This document shows, one piece after another, positions 11,936 to 21,764 of a stretch of 64,000 nucleotides of DNA. A program made the translations under genes and the position numbers. Position 1 is the first letter of the stretch. Every line of letters starts with the position of its first letter. The stretch lies in assembly GCF_000980875.1 (NCBI RefSeq), contig NZ_LAYO01000103.1, positions 1 to 64,000 of the forward strand, read 5' to 3'. The notes under the pieces are model-generated. The model was not told the origin of the DNA, searched no databases, and worked only from the letters and a program-made list of their open reading frames with translations. This stretch comes from Leucobacter sp. Ag1. GTDB taxonomy: Bacteria; Actinomycetota; Actinomycetes; Actinomycetales; Microbacteriaceae.

Positions 11936-12499
11936 ATGTCCGCCTCCCCGCCCCGCATCGACCGCTGGCCCGTCGCCGTCCGTTCCGCCGCCCGACTCCG
12001 CGGGGTGCTGACCGGCTGCGGGCCGGGCCTGCGCGGGATCGGCTGGCCGGAGTCCCCCGCCGTGCGCCTGGTCGCGCTGGCGGCATGGATCGGCCCAGAG
12101 CTCGCGGCCTGCGGCACCACCGCCGCCTGGGTGTGGGGTGCACGGCGCGATCCGGGTCACCCGCTGCACGCGGCGGTGCTGGGCGGGCGACGCGCGCGCA
12201 GCACCGAGCCGAGCGCGCTCCGCGTGCACGAGTACCGCCTGGCTCCCACCGACCTCGTCGAGTTCGACGGCCTCAGGGTCACGTCCCGCGTCCGCACCGC
12301 CGAGGAGCTCCTCTTCCACGAACGGGAGTTCGGGCCCGCGGAGCGCGCGAGCTGCCGATTGCTCGTGCTCGGCACCGCGGGCGGAGCCGACGCGCTGCGC
12401 GCACGCGTCGAGGGATCCCGGCGCCCGCATCGGGCCCGCGCCCGCACCCGCCTGCGCGAGTGCGGGCTCTCGGAAGATCAGCCGCCGCTCACCCGATAG
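11936..12499 (+). CDS. AbiEi antitoxin-like / orphan regulator-like protein
   Basis: A 187-residue Arg/Ala-rich protein. Its central part (LRVHEYRLAPTDLVEFDG followed by LRVTSRVRTAEELL) resembles the core of actinobacterial proteins annotated as type IV toxin-antitoxin AbiEi-family or DUF559-type proteins. The C-terminal VSR-like nuclease segment that usually follows is absent, and no AbiEii nucleotidyltransferase partner is nearby, so a working toxin-antitoxin pair is unlikely. The ATG at 11936 is chosen over an upstream TTG because it lies 6 nt after CATCAT, a possible -10. The 3' end overlaps the convergent rel gene by 22 bp. Function unknown. Confidence 0.65.
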   Translation: MSASPPRIDRWPVAVRSAARLRGVLTGCGPGLRGIGWPESPAVRLVALAAWIGPELAACGTTAAWVWGARRDPGHPLHAAVLGGRRARSTEPSALRVHEYRLAPTDLVEFDGLRVTSRVRTAEELLFHEREFGPAERASCRLLVLGTAGGADALRARVEGSRRPHRARARTRLRECGLSEDQPPLTR

Positions 12500-14730
12500 G
12501 CGTCGTAGACGCCCTCGATCCGACGCACGGCATTGAGCACGTGCTCCAGGTGGGTCGTATTCGCCATCTCGAAGACGAAGCGGCTCAGCGCCAACCGCGA
12601 GCTCGAGGTCTGCACCGAGGCCGACAGGATGTTGACGTGGTGCTCGGAGAGCGCACGGGTCACGTCCGAGAGCAGGCCGGAACGGTCGAGCGCTTCCACC
12701 TGGATCTGCACCAGGAACACGCTCTTCGCGGTCGGCGCCCACTCGACGTCGACGAGGCGCTCCTCCTGGTGGGCGAGCGCGAGGAAGTTGCGGCAGTCGG
12801 TGCGGTGCACCGAGATGCCCTGACCCTTGGTGATGAACCCGCGGATCTCGTCGCCGGGCACGGGCGTGCAGCACTTCGCGAGCTTCACCAGCACGTCGGA
12901 CGCGCCCTTGACCACGACTCCGCTGTTCGCATCGGGCTTCCCCGCGCGCCGCGCGCCGAGGCCCGGCCGCGCGGTCTCGACGGCTTCGACGGTGGCCTCG
13001 TCGGCCGTGACCAGTGCGGTGACCTTCTCGATCACCGACTGGGCCGAGACGTGCCCCTCGCCGACCGCCGCGAAGAGCCCCGTGACGTCGACATACCGCA
13101 GCTGCAGGGCGACCTGCTGGATCGCCTCGGAGTTCATGATCTGGTGCAGGGGCAGGTTCTGCTTGCGCAGCGCCTTGGTGATGTCTTCCTTGCCCTGCTC
13201 GACCGCCTCATCGCGGCGCTCCTTGGTGAACCACTGGCGGATCTTGTTCTGCGCCCGCTTGCTCTTGACGAAGTTCAGCCAGCTCTGGTTCGGTCCGGCG
13301 TCGGGATCCTTCGAGGTGAAGACCTCGACGACGTCGCCGTTGTGGAGTTCGGTCTCGAGCGGGACGAGGCGGCCGTTGACCCGGGCGCCCATGGTGCGGT
13401 GCCCCACCTCGGTGTGCACAGCGTAGGCGAAGTCGACGGTGGTGCCGCCGTCAGGAAGCCCGATGACGCGCCCCTTGGGCGTGAAGACGTAGACCTCCTT
13501 GGCGCCGATCTCGTAGCGGAGGGCGTCGAGGAACTCGCTCGGGTCCTCGGTCTCGGCCTGCCAGTCGGAGATGTGCGCCAGCCAGGCCATGTCGGCGGAG
13601 CTCTGACCCTGCGCCTGGCCGCCCTGCTGCTTGTACTTCCAGTGCGCGGCGACGCCGTACTCGGCGCGCTGGTGCATCTCGAAGGTACGGATCTGGATCT
13701 CGACCGCGCGGCCGTCCGGACCGATGACGGTGGTGTGCAGCGACTGGTAGAGATTGAACTTCGGTGTCGCGATGTAGTCCTTGAACCGGCCGGGGATCGG
13801 CGTCCAACGCGCGTGCACCGCGCCGAGCACCGCGTAGCAGTCGCGGATCGAGCTCACGAGCACGCGGATCCCGACGAGGTCGTAGATGTCGTCGAAGTCG
13901 CGCCCGCGCACGATCATCTTCTGGTAGATCGAGTAGAGCTCCTTGGGCCGGCCGGTGACCTCGCCCCGGATCTTGGAGTCCCGCAGATCGGATTCGATCG
14001 AGCTGATGACGACCCCGACCAACTCCTCCCGCTTGGGGTTGCGCTGGGTGACGAGGTTCTGGATCTCGGCGTAGAGCTTCGGCTTGAGCACCGCGAACGA
14101 GAGGTCCTCGAGCTCGGTTTTGATCGACTGGATGCCGAGGCGGTGCGCGAGCGGCGCATAGATCTCGAGCGTCTCCTGCGCTTTGCGCTTCGCGGAGTCG
14201 CCGGGCACGAAGCCCCAGGTCCGGGCGTTGTGCAGGCGGTCGGCGAGCTTGATGACGAGCACGCGGATGTCCTTCGACATCGCGACGACCATCTTGCGGA
14301 CGGTCTCGGCCTGAGCGGAGTCGCCGTACTTGACCTTGTCGAGCTTCGTCACGCCGTCGACGAGCATGGCGATCTCTTCGCCGAAGTCGTCGGTGAGCTG
14401 CTCGAGCGTGTAGTCGGTGTCCTCCACCGTGTCGTGCAGCAGCGCCGCCGCGATCACGACGGGCGCGACCCCCAGGTCGGCGAGGATCTGCGCGACCGCG
14501 ATGGGGTGGGTGATGTAGGGCTCGCCGCTGCGCCGCTTCTGGCCGCGGTGCGCCCGCTCGGCGACGGTGTATGCGCGCTCGATGACCGACAGGTCGGCCT
14601 TGGGCGCGTTCCCCCGGACGGTGCGGACCAGCTGGTCGACCGCTCCGGGGGAACTCGCGCGCGAGAAGATGCGCGGCACGAGCCGCCGCAGGGAACTGGC
14701 AGAAACGGTTCCCGGATCACTAGCCGCCAT
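12478..14730 (-). CDS. rel: Bifunctional (p)ppGpp synthetase/hydrolase Rel
   Basis: Makes and degrades the stringent-response alarmone. The 750-residue protein has the full long-RSH layout. The hydrolase HD domain contains ALLHDTVEDT (about residue 100) and KLADRLHNART. The synthetase domain contains RGRDFDDIYDLVGIRV and KFNLYQSLHTTVIG. Next come a TGS domain (EVYVFTPKGRVIGLPDGGTT), a zinc-finger/helical region with KCCTPVPGDEI, and a C-terminal ACT domain. An intact HD site and synthetase site support bifunctionality, as in Mycobacterium Rel. It follows secF by 32 bp, so it probably belongs to the yajC-secD-secF transcript. Confidence 0.96.
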   Translation of the reverse strand: MAASDPGTVSASSLRRLVPRIFSRASSPGAVDQLVRTVRGNAPKADLSVIERAYTVAERAHRGQKRRSGEPYITHPIAVAQILADLGVAPVVIAAALLHDTVEDTDYTLEQLTDDFGEEIAMLVDGVTKLDKVKYGDSAQAETVRKMVVAMSKDIRVLVIKLADRLHNARTWGFVPGDSAKRKAQETLEIYAPLAHRLGIQSIKTELEDLSFAVLKPKLYAEIQNLVTQRNPKREELVGVVISSIESDLRDSKIRGEVTGRPKELYSIYQKMIVRGRDFDDIYDLVGIRVLVSSIRDCYAVLGAVHARWTPIPGRFKDYIATPKFNLYQSLHTTVIGPDGRAVEIQIRTFEMHQRAEYGVAAHWKYKQQGGQAQGQSSADMAWLAHISDWQAETEDPSEFLDALRYEIGAKEVYVFTPKGRVIGLPDGGTTVDFAYAVHTEVGHRTMGARVNGRLVPLETELHNGDVVEVFTSKDPDAGPNQSWLNFVKSKRAQNKIRQWFTKERRDEAVEQGKEDITKALRKQNLPLHQIMNSEAIQQVALQLRYVDVTGLFAAVGEGHVSAQSVIEKVTALVTADEATVEAVETARPGLGARRAGKPDANSGVVVKGASDVLVKLAKCCTPVPGDEIRGFITKGQGISVHRTDCRNFLALAHQEERLVDVEWAPTAKSVFLVQIQVEALDRSGLLSDVTRALSEHHVNILSASVQTSSSRLALSRFVFEMANTTHLEHVLNAVRRIEGVYDAYRVSGG

Positions 14731-14762
14731 GCGAACCCTCCCGTCGCTGAGATGGTTGAACG

Positions 14763-15773
14763 CTACACCACGCTGGGCTCGGGCTCCGAATCGGCCTGGA
14801 GCTGCTCCGCCTTCTGATCGTGCTTCTTGATAGCGGCCTCGCCCTGACGCAGCAGCGCGTACGTCGGCGCAGCGATGAAGATCGTCGAGTAGGCGCCCAC
14901 GAGAATGCCGATGAACAGCGCGAGCGCGATGTCGCGGAGGGTTCCGGCACCCAGCACGAACGCGCCGATGAACAGGATCGAGGCGACCGGCAGCAGCGCC
15001 ACGACGGACGTGTTGATCGAGCGCACGAGCGTCTGGTTCACGGCGAGGTTGACCGCCTGGCCGAAGGTGCGACGCTCGGTGAGCTCGCCCGGAGCGGTGT
15101 TCTCACGGATCTTGTCGAACACCACGACGGTGTCGTAGAGCGAGTAGCCGAGGATCGTCAGGAAGCCGATCATGGCGGCCGGCGTGATCTCGAAACCGGT
15201 GAGACCGTAGACGCCCGCGGTGATGATGAGGTCGTGGAACAGCGCGATGAGCGCCGCGAGCGACATCTTCCACGTGCGGAAGTAGATCGCCATGACCAGA
15301 GCCGCGAAGAGGATGAACACCCCGAGCGCGATGACCGCCTGGCGGGTGATGTCCTGCCCCCAGAGCGCACCGATATAGGACGAGGTCACCTCGGACTCGT
15401 CGACCTGGTAGACATCGGCGAGGGCCTTGCGGATCTCCTGCGCCTCGGCGTCCTTGAGCTGCTCGGTCTGCACGCGGATGTCGGTCTGCCCGACGAGCGA
15501 GACGCGGGGCGCGGAGCCCGGCAGCACCTCGTCGACCGCCTTCGTCGCGAGCGCCTGATCGCGTTTCTGCCCCTCGGCGATGTGCACCTGGAACTGGCTG
15601 CCGCCGGTGAACTCGATGCCGAAGGTGAAGCCGCCGCGCAGCAGCGGTCCCGCGATCGAGATGAGGATCATGATCGCGGCGACCAGGAACCAGGTCTTCC
15701 ACCGGCCGATGAAGTTGATCGACTTCTCACCGGTGTAGAGGGCGTTGCCGAATTCGGAGAATGAGCGAGCCAT
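14763..15773 (-). CDS. secF: Protein translocase subunit SecF
   Basis: Partner of SecD in the accessory complex that uses the proton gradient to complete Sec-dependent export. The 336-residue protein has TM1 at about residues 28-48, a periplasmic loop with the GIEFTGGSQFQV motif, and five further spans from about residue 155, including SLYDTVVVFDKIREN in the family's conserved cytoplasmic loop. A hydrophilic tail with several acidic residues ends the protein. It begins 2 bp after the secD stop, indicating an operon. Confidence 0.96.
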   Translation of the reverse strand: MARSFSEFGNALYTGEKSINFIGRWKTWFLVAAIMILISIAGPLLRGGFTFGIEFTGGSQFQVHIAEGQKRDQALATKAVDEVLPGSAPRVSLVGQTDIRVQTEQLKDAEAQEIRKALADVYQVDESEVTSSYIGALWGQDITRQAVIALGVFILFAALVMAIYFRTWKMSLAALIALFHDLIITAGVYGLTGFEITPAAMIGFLTILGYSLYDTVVVFDKIRENTAPGELTERRTFGQAVNLAVNQTLVRSINTSVVALLPVASILFIGAFVLGAGTLRDIALALFIGILVGAYSTIFIAAPTYALLRQGEAAIKKHDQKAEQLQADSEPEPSVV

Positions 15774-15775
15774 GG

Positions 15776-17548
15776 TCAGCTCTCCTTACCGGTGGTGTCG
15801 GCGACGCTCACGGCGTCGTGGGTGCCCGCGGATTCCGCGGCCTTGCGTTCGGCGATGGTCTGTCGGCGCTCGGCTTCCTTCCGGCTGCCGGCGTTCTTCT
15901 TCGCCTTGCCGTGGGTCGCGACGACGGGCTCGCGGAACTGCACTCGTCCGCGGTACACCGCCCCGAGGCGGCGCGGGTCGAGGCCGGAGAACGAGTGCCC
16001 CTCGTTGAAGAAGCGCATGCGGCTGACGAACGCCATCATCGGGTGCGTGAAGAGCGCGACGACGAGGATGTCGACGAGCGTCGTGAGGCCCAGCGTGAAG
16101 GCGAAGCCGCGCACGTTGCCGATCGCGAGGATGAACAGGATCGCAGCGGCGAGGAAGTTGATGCCGTCGGAGGCCAGGATCGTGCGGAGCGCCTGCTTCC
16201 AGCCGCGCTCGACCGACTGCTCGAGGCTGAGCCCGTCGCGCAGCGCGTCGCGGATGCGCTCGAAGTAGACGATGAACGAGTCGGCCGTGATACCGATGGC
16301 CACGATGATGCCCGCGACGCCGGCGAGCGACAATCGGTACCCCTGGCGCCACGACAGCACCGCGAGCAGCAGGTAGGTCAGCAGCGCCGCGATGGCCAGC
16401 GAGGCGACCGTCAACGTGCTGAGCGCCCGGTACTGGAACAGCGAGTAGACGACGACCAGGATCAGGCCGATGAGGCCGGCGAGCAGGCCGGCCTGGAGCT
16501 GGTTCGTGCCGAGCGTCGCCGAGATGTCCTCCTGGCTCTGCACGGTGAAGCTGATGGGCAGCGCGCCGAACTTCAGCTGGTCGGCGAGCGCCTTCGCGGA
16601 TTCCTGCGTGAACCCGCCGGTGATCGACGGCTTGCCGTTGAGGATCTGACCGTTCATGGTCGGTGCCGACAGCACGCTGCCGTCGAGCACGAACGCGAAC
16701 TGGTTGAACGGCGGCTGCGCGCCGTAGAGGCGGGTGCTGATGTCGCCGAAGGTCTTGGTGCCCTTCTTGTCGAAGGTCATCTGCACGGCCCAGCCGCCGG
16801 TGGTCGCGCCGGTCTGCGTGGTCTCGGGCTGCGCGACGGCGTCGGAGATGACCTCGCCGCCCATCTCGACGGGGCCGAGGATGTACTTCGCGGTGCCGGT
16901 GTTGTCGCAGGTGATCAGCGGGCGGTCGGCGGGTGCCGATGCGGCCGCGGTCGCGGAGTCCTTGGTGCACTCGAACGCCGCGAACTGCGCCTGCAGCCCG
17001 GCGGTCAGCCATTCCTTGTCGCCCGCGCCCTTGGGCAGGGTCTTGGGGTACAGCTCGCCCTTGGCCTCGGCGTCCTTCGCGGCCTGCTTCTGCGCGGCCA
17101 ACGCCTTCTCGGCCTCGGCCTTCTGAGCCGGATCGGTGGGCATCTGGATCTTGCCGGCGGCCTCCGCGAGCACGGGCCGGAAGTCCAGCTTCGCAGACGC
17201 CTCGATGCGCTGCAGCGTGGCCTCGTCGGCCTTGCCCGGGATCGAGACCGAGATGTTCTGGTTGCCCTGCGTGGTGATCTCAGCCTCGGAGACGCCCGAG
17301 GCATCGACGCGCTGGCGGATGATGGAGACCGCCTGCTGCAGCTGCTCCCCCGTCACGGTCTGCCCGCTCGTCTGCTTCGGCGCGAGCAGCACCTGGGTGC
17401 CGCCCTGCAGATCGAGCGCGAGCTTCGGCATCCAGGTCGCTTCGCCCCTGGCCACCCCGAAGGCGAGGAGGCCGGCGAGCCCGACGATGATGACGACGAG
17501 GAACGTGAGGGAGCGGCGGGCTTTGCGCACCGCGGGGGGAGAAGCCAC
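15776..17548 (-). CDS. secD: Protein translocase subunit SecD
   Basis: Subunit of the SecDF export motor. The 590-residue protein has an N-terminal span (about residues 12-32), the large extracytoplasmic P1 region beginning GLDLQGGTQVLL, and a membrane block in the second half with GIIVAIGITADSFIVYFERIRD. A basic, Lys/Arg-rich cytoplasmic tail ends the protein. The P1 region contains Lys/Ala-rich insertions (around residues 130-165), common in actinobacterial SecD. The GTG start has only a weak upstream purine run. A strong hairpin lies between yajC and this gene. Confidence 0.96.
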   Translation of the reverse strand: MASPPAVRKARRSLTFLVVIIVGLAGLLAFGVARGEATWMPKLALDLQGGTQVLLAPKQTSGQTVTGEQLQQAVSIIRQRVDASGVSEAEITTQGNQNISVSIPGKADEATLQRIEASAKLDFRPVLAEAAGKIQMPTDPAQKAEAEKALAAQKQAAKDAEAKGELYPKTLPKGAGDKEWLTAGLQAQFAAFECTKDSATAAASAPADRPLITCDNTGTAKYILGPVEMGGEVISDAVAQPETTQTGATTGGWAVQMTFDKKGTKTFGDISTRLYGAQPPFNQFAFVLDGSVLSAPTMNGQILNGKPSITGGFTQESAKALADQLKFGALPISFTVQSQEDISATLGTNQLQAGLLAGLIGLILVVVYSLFQYRALSTLTVASLAIAALLTYLLLAVLSWRQGYRLSLAGVAGIIVAIGITADSFIVYFERIRDALRDGLSLEQSVERGWKQALRTILASDGINFLAAAILFILAIGNVRGFAFTLGLTTLVDILVVALFTHPMMAFVSRMRFFNEGHSFSGLDPRRLGAVYRGRVQFREPVVATHGKAKKNAGSRKEAERRQTIAERKAAESAGTHDAVSVADTTGKES

Positions 17549-17580
17549 GGAAGGACTACTTTCTTTGACGGGAAGACGGG

Positions 17581-17607
17581 CGGCTCCCCGGCAAGGCCGG
17601 GGAGCCG
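17581..17607 (-). terminator. Hairpin between yajC and secD
   Basis: A perfect 12-bp stem (CGGCTCCCCGGC / GCCGGGGAGCCG) with a 3-nt loop in the 75-bp yajC-secD gap. The minus strand continues CCCGTCTTCC, so the U-tract is poor. It may act as a partial terminator, adjusting secDF dose relative to yajC, or as an mRNA stabiliser. Confidence 0.6.
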
Positions 17608-17623
17608 GAGCTGATTGCGGCGG

Positions 17624-18076
17624 TTACGCCTTGTCGCCCGACGGCTTGACGTCGCCGTCGGTGCCCGGGGCGGCCTCGTCAGCGGCGGCCTCCGCGGCCG
17701 GCGCCTCGGGGGCGTCGCTCTGGGCCGAGGCCTGCGCGGCCGCGTCCTCGGCGACGCGCTCGCCGAACTCGGGATCGTCATCCGGGGCGATGTCGGCTGC
17801 GGGCTCGGCCACCGTCTCGGCCGGGCTGATGATCTGGCCGACCGCGTTGCGGTGCACGACGATGGAGGAGGTGCCGCTGTGCACGGTCACGCGGTTCTCT
17901 TCTGCGTCGACCGACTCGATGGTGCCGTAGATGCCCGACTGGAGCATCACCTCGGCGCCCGGACGCAGACCGTCCTGCAGCTCCTGCATCGCCTTCTGCC
18001 GCTTCTTGCCGTTGCGGAACATGAAGATGACGAGCACTGCGATGAGTGCGAACATGACGATCGTAATCGGGTCCAC
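17624..18076 (-). CDS. yajC: Preprotein translocase subunit YajC
   Basis: Small membrane protein that associates with SecDF. With the GTG start at 18076 (GAAAGG upstream) it has 150 residues. The single N-terminal span begins VDPITIVMFALIAVLVIFMF. It is followed by the conserved YajC core RPGAEVMLQSGIYGTIESVD and a long disordered Ala/Glu/Pro-rich tail (from about residue 85), longer than in E. coli but usual in Actinobacteria. It lies 57 bp after ruvB and may have its own promoter there. Confidence 0.93.
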   Translation of the reverse strand: MDPITIVMFALIAVLVIFMFRNGKKRQKAMQELQDGLRPGAEVMLQSGIYGTIESVDAEENRVTVHSGTSSIVVHRNAVGQIISPAETVAEPAADIAPDDDPEFGERVAEDAAAQASAQSDAPEAPAAEAAADEAAPGTDGDVKPSGDKA

Positions 18077-18132
18077 AACTGGCCTTTCAGAGCGGGAACA
18101 CAGGGGTGCGCCGAATGCGCACATATGGAACG

Positions 18133-18138
18133 ACTATA
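18133..18138 (-). promoter_or_regulatory. Candidate -10 box for yajC-secDF
   Basis: TATAGT on the minus strand, overlapping the ruvB stop codon and about 57 nt before the yajC start. No convincing -35 is seen. Confidence 0.35.
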
Positions 18139-19132
18139 GGGCATCCGGCATGGGAATACCTGTGGCTTCCCATGCGCGCCGGGTCGCCATGCGCCCGCGC
18201 GGAGTACGGGTCAGCAGACCGGACCGCACGAGGAACGGTTCGACCACGGACTCGATGGTCTCGGCCTCTTCGCCGACCGACACCGCGAGGGTCGACAGGC
18301 CGACGGGCCCGCCGCCGAAGCGCTCGACCACCGCGTACAGCACTTCGCGGTCGAGCCGATCGAGACCCTGCTCGTCGACGTCGTAGAGGTGGAGCGCCGC
18401 GTGCACGCTCTCGGTGTCCCCCGGAGTGCCGTGGACGAGGCAGTAGTCGCGCACGCGCCGCAGCAGTCGGTTGGCAATGCGCGGGGTTCCGCGGGAGCGC
18501 CGCGAGATCTCGCCGATGCCGTCGGGGGCGATCTCGAAGTCGAGCAGCCGGGCGGCGCGACGCACGACGTCCGCGAGCTCGTCGTCGGCGTAGAACTCGA
18601 GGTGCGCGGTGAAGCCGAAGCGATCGCGCAGCGGGTTCGGCAGGAGCCCGGCGCGGGTCGTCGCCCCGACCAGCGTGAACGGAGCGAGTTCGAGCGGGAT
18701 CGACGTCGCACCGGCCCCCTTGCCGACCATGATGTCGATGCGGAAGTCCTCCATCGCGAGGTAGAGCATCTCTTCGGCGCTGCGGGCCATGCGGTGGATC
18801 TCGTCGATGAAGAGCACCTCGCCGGGGGTGAGCGCCGAGAGCACCGCTGCGAGATCGCCCGCGTGCTGGATGGCCGGCCCCGAGGTCTGGTGCAGCGGCT
18901 TCTCCAGCTCGGCCGCGACGATCATCGACAGCGTGGTCTTGCCGAGGCCCGGAGGGCCGGCGAGCAGGATGTGATCGGGCGAGCGCTGCTGGATCGTGGC
19001 CGCGTCGAGCAGCAGCCGGAGCTGCTTGCGCACCTTGGCCTGTCCGACGAACTCGTCGAGCGAGCCCGGCCGGAGCGCGCCCTCGAAGCTCAGCTCGGTC
19101 GGAGTCGCCTGCGCCGACAGCTCCCCCGTCAT
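18134..19132 (-). CDS. ruvB: Holliday junction branch migration helicase RuvB
   Basis: AAA+ motor that drives branch migration with RuvA. The 332-residue protein has Walker [10 protein letters not shown] near residue 60, Walker [11 protein letters not shown], sensor [12 protein letters not shown], and the C-terminal winged helix with [17 protein letters not shown] and TPRGR. It overlaps ruvA by 4 bp (ATGA), so the two are coupled. RuvC, which usually precedes ruvA, is not adjacent here. Confidence 0.97.
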   Translation of the reverse strand: MTGELSAQATPTELSFEGALRPGSLDEFVGQAKVRKQLRLLLDAATIQQRSPDHILLAGPPGLGKTTLSMIVAAELEKPLHQTSGPAIQHAGDLAAVLSALTPGEVLFIDEIHRMARSAEEMLYLAMEDFRIDIMVGKGAGATSIPLELAPFTLVGATTRAGLLPNPLRDRFGFTAHLEFYADDELADVVRRAARLLDFEIAPDGIGEISRRSRGTPRIANRLLRRVRDYCLVHGTPGDTESVHAALHLYDVDEQGLDRLDREVLYAVVERFGGGPVGLSTLAVSVGEEAETIESVVEPFLVRSGLLTRTPRGRMATRRAWEATGIPMPDAL

Positions 19133-19758
19133 CGCGCCGCGCTCCCGGTCCGTGCGCGGGGCGCCTGCAGCAGCGCCAGTGCCGCCCGCAGCAGGCCGGC
19201 CTGGTCGGCGGGCGCGCCGGCGGCGCGAGCGTCGTCGACGGCCCGCTCGGCATCGGATTCGCCCCAGCCGAGCCCCATCAGGCCGGCGCGCACCGCGTCG
19301 GCCGCGAGCTGATCCGAGTCCACCGCGACCGGTGCCTCGGTCGAGGCGGCGAAGGCCTCGGGCCGCAGCTTGCCCGCGAGGGACACCGCGATGAGCTTCG
19401 CCGTCTTGGGGCCGATACCCGAGACCCGCTTGAACGGCTTCTCGTCCTCCGCGAACACGGCGGCGGCGATCTCGCTCGGAGTGAGCTCTGAGAGCACGCC
19501 GAGCGCGCTGCGCGGCCCGACGCCCGAGACGGCGAGCAGCTGCCCGAAGACCTCGAGCTCATCCGCGGTCGCGAAGCCGAACAGGGTCAACGAGTCCTCG
19601 CGCACCACCAGTGAGGTGTGGAGCGAGAGCTGGTCACCGGGTGCGTTCGCACCCGCCCGGCCGGAGGGCACCTCGACCCGCAGGCCGAGACCACCGACGC
19701 CGACAACCACCCAACCCGCACCCGCGGAGAGCACGGGGCCCTGAATCGAAGCAATCAC
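19129..19758 (-). CDS. ruvA: Holliday junction branch migration protein RuvA
   Basis: Tetrameric junction-binding protein that loads RuvB. The 209-residue protein has the N-terminal OB fold ([13 protein letters not shown]), helix-hairpin-helix motifs [16 protein letters not shown] and [20 protein letters not shown], and a C-terminal UBA-like domain ([23 protein letters not shown]) that contacts RuvB. The GTG start has TAGGGT six bases upstream and no Shine-Dalgarno, which fits a leaderless transcript. The gene directly upstream is leuA rather than ruvC. Confidence 0.96.
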   Translation of the reverse strand: MIASIQGPVLSAGAGWVVVGVGGLGLRVEVPSGRAGANAPGDQLSLHTSLVVREDSLTLFGFATADELEVFGQLLAVSGVGPRSALGVLSELTPSEIAAAVFAEDEKPFKRVSGIGPKTAKLIAVSLAGKLRPEAFAASTEAPVAVDSDQLAADAVRAGLMGLGWGESDAERAVDDARAAGAPADQAGLLRAALALLQAPRARTGSAAR

Positions 19759-19764
19759 GCAGTC

Positions 19765-19770
19765 ACCCTA
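19765..19770 (-). promoter_or_regulatory. -10 box of leaderless ruvA
   Basis: TAGGGT on the minus strand, six bases before the ruvA GTG, in the 70-bp gap after the leuA stop. It suggests ruvAB is transcribed independently of leuA. Confidence 0.45.
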
Positions 19771-19828
19771 CGGCGCGGCACCGACATCGCGTCGGGGCCA
19801 CGCCGCAGCAGGCGAACATATCTTCGAA

Positions 19829-21625
<1,797 letters not shown>

Positions 21626-21641
21626 TCAGCCAACACGAAAC

Positions 21642-21682
21642 GCCGCGACGAGGGAGGCCTGAGAACTAGGACTCGTCGCGGC
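21642..21682 (-). terminator. Attenuator hairpin in the leuA leader
   Basis: On the minus strand a perfect 11-bp stem (GCCGCGACGAG / CTCGTCGCGGC) encloses a 19-nt loop and is followed by GTTTCGTGTT. The 5' arm lies inside the last codons of the leader peptide, so ribosome position can decide whether it forms. A competing 7-bp pairing is possible between CTCGCTT in the Ser-Leu codons (21693-21699) and AAGCGAG just before the leuA start (21609-21615). Confidence 0.7.
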
Positions 21683-21710
21683 AGCTAAGAAGAAGCGAGC
21701 GGAACCGCAT
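21666..21710 (-). CDS. leuA leader peptide (14 codons, three tandem Leu CTT codons)
   Basis: Encodes MRFRSLLLSCRDES and a TAG stop, 73 bp before leuA. The three consecutive leucine codons are all CTT, which looks rare in this genome, where CTG/CTC dominate. Such a run is expected where leucyl-tRNA shortage must stall ribosomes. TATAGT lies six bases before the ATG, so transcription probably starts at the ATG itself (leaderless). Leader-peptide control of leuA is known in Actinobacteria. This example is deduced from sequence alone. Confidence 0.75.
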   Translation of the reverse strand: MRFRSLLLSCRDES

Positions 21711-21716
21711 ACCGTC

Positions 21717-21722
21717 ACTATA
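21717..21722 (-). promoter_or_regulatory. -10 box of the leuA leader transcript
   Basis: TATAGT on the minus strand, six bases before the leader-peptide ATG. No clear -35 is visible in the GC-rich upstream bases. It shares a 54-bp intergenic region with the divergent DUF2207 gene. Confidence 0.6.
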
Positions 21723-21743
21723 CACGGCTCGCCCACCCCTCCC

Positions 21744-21762
21744 GGCCAGCCGTAGGCTGGCC
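21744..21762 (+). promoter_or_regulatory. Palindrome containing the -10 box of the DUF2207 gene
   Basis: GGCCAGCC-GTA-GGCTGGCC, a perfect 8+3+8 dyad. Inside it is TAGGCT (21753-21758), six bases before the ATG at 21765, which fits a leaderless start. The dyad could be an operator over the -10 or a hairpin-like coincidence. No dedicated regulator gene is adjacent. Confidence 0.45.
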
Positions 21763-21764
21763 CC

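Noticed and set aside
11936-12499. Complete type IV toxin-antitoxin system
   Set aside because: Only an AbiEi-like core is present. There is no AbiEii-type nucleotidyltransferase before or after it.
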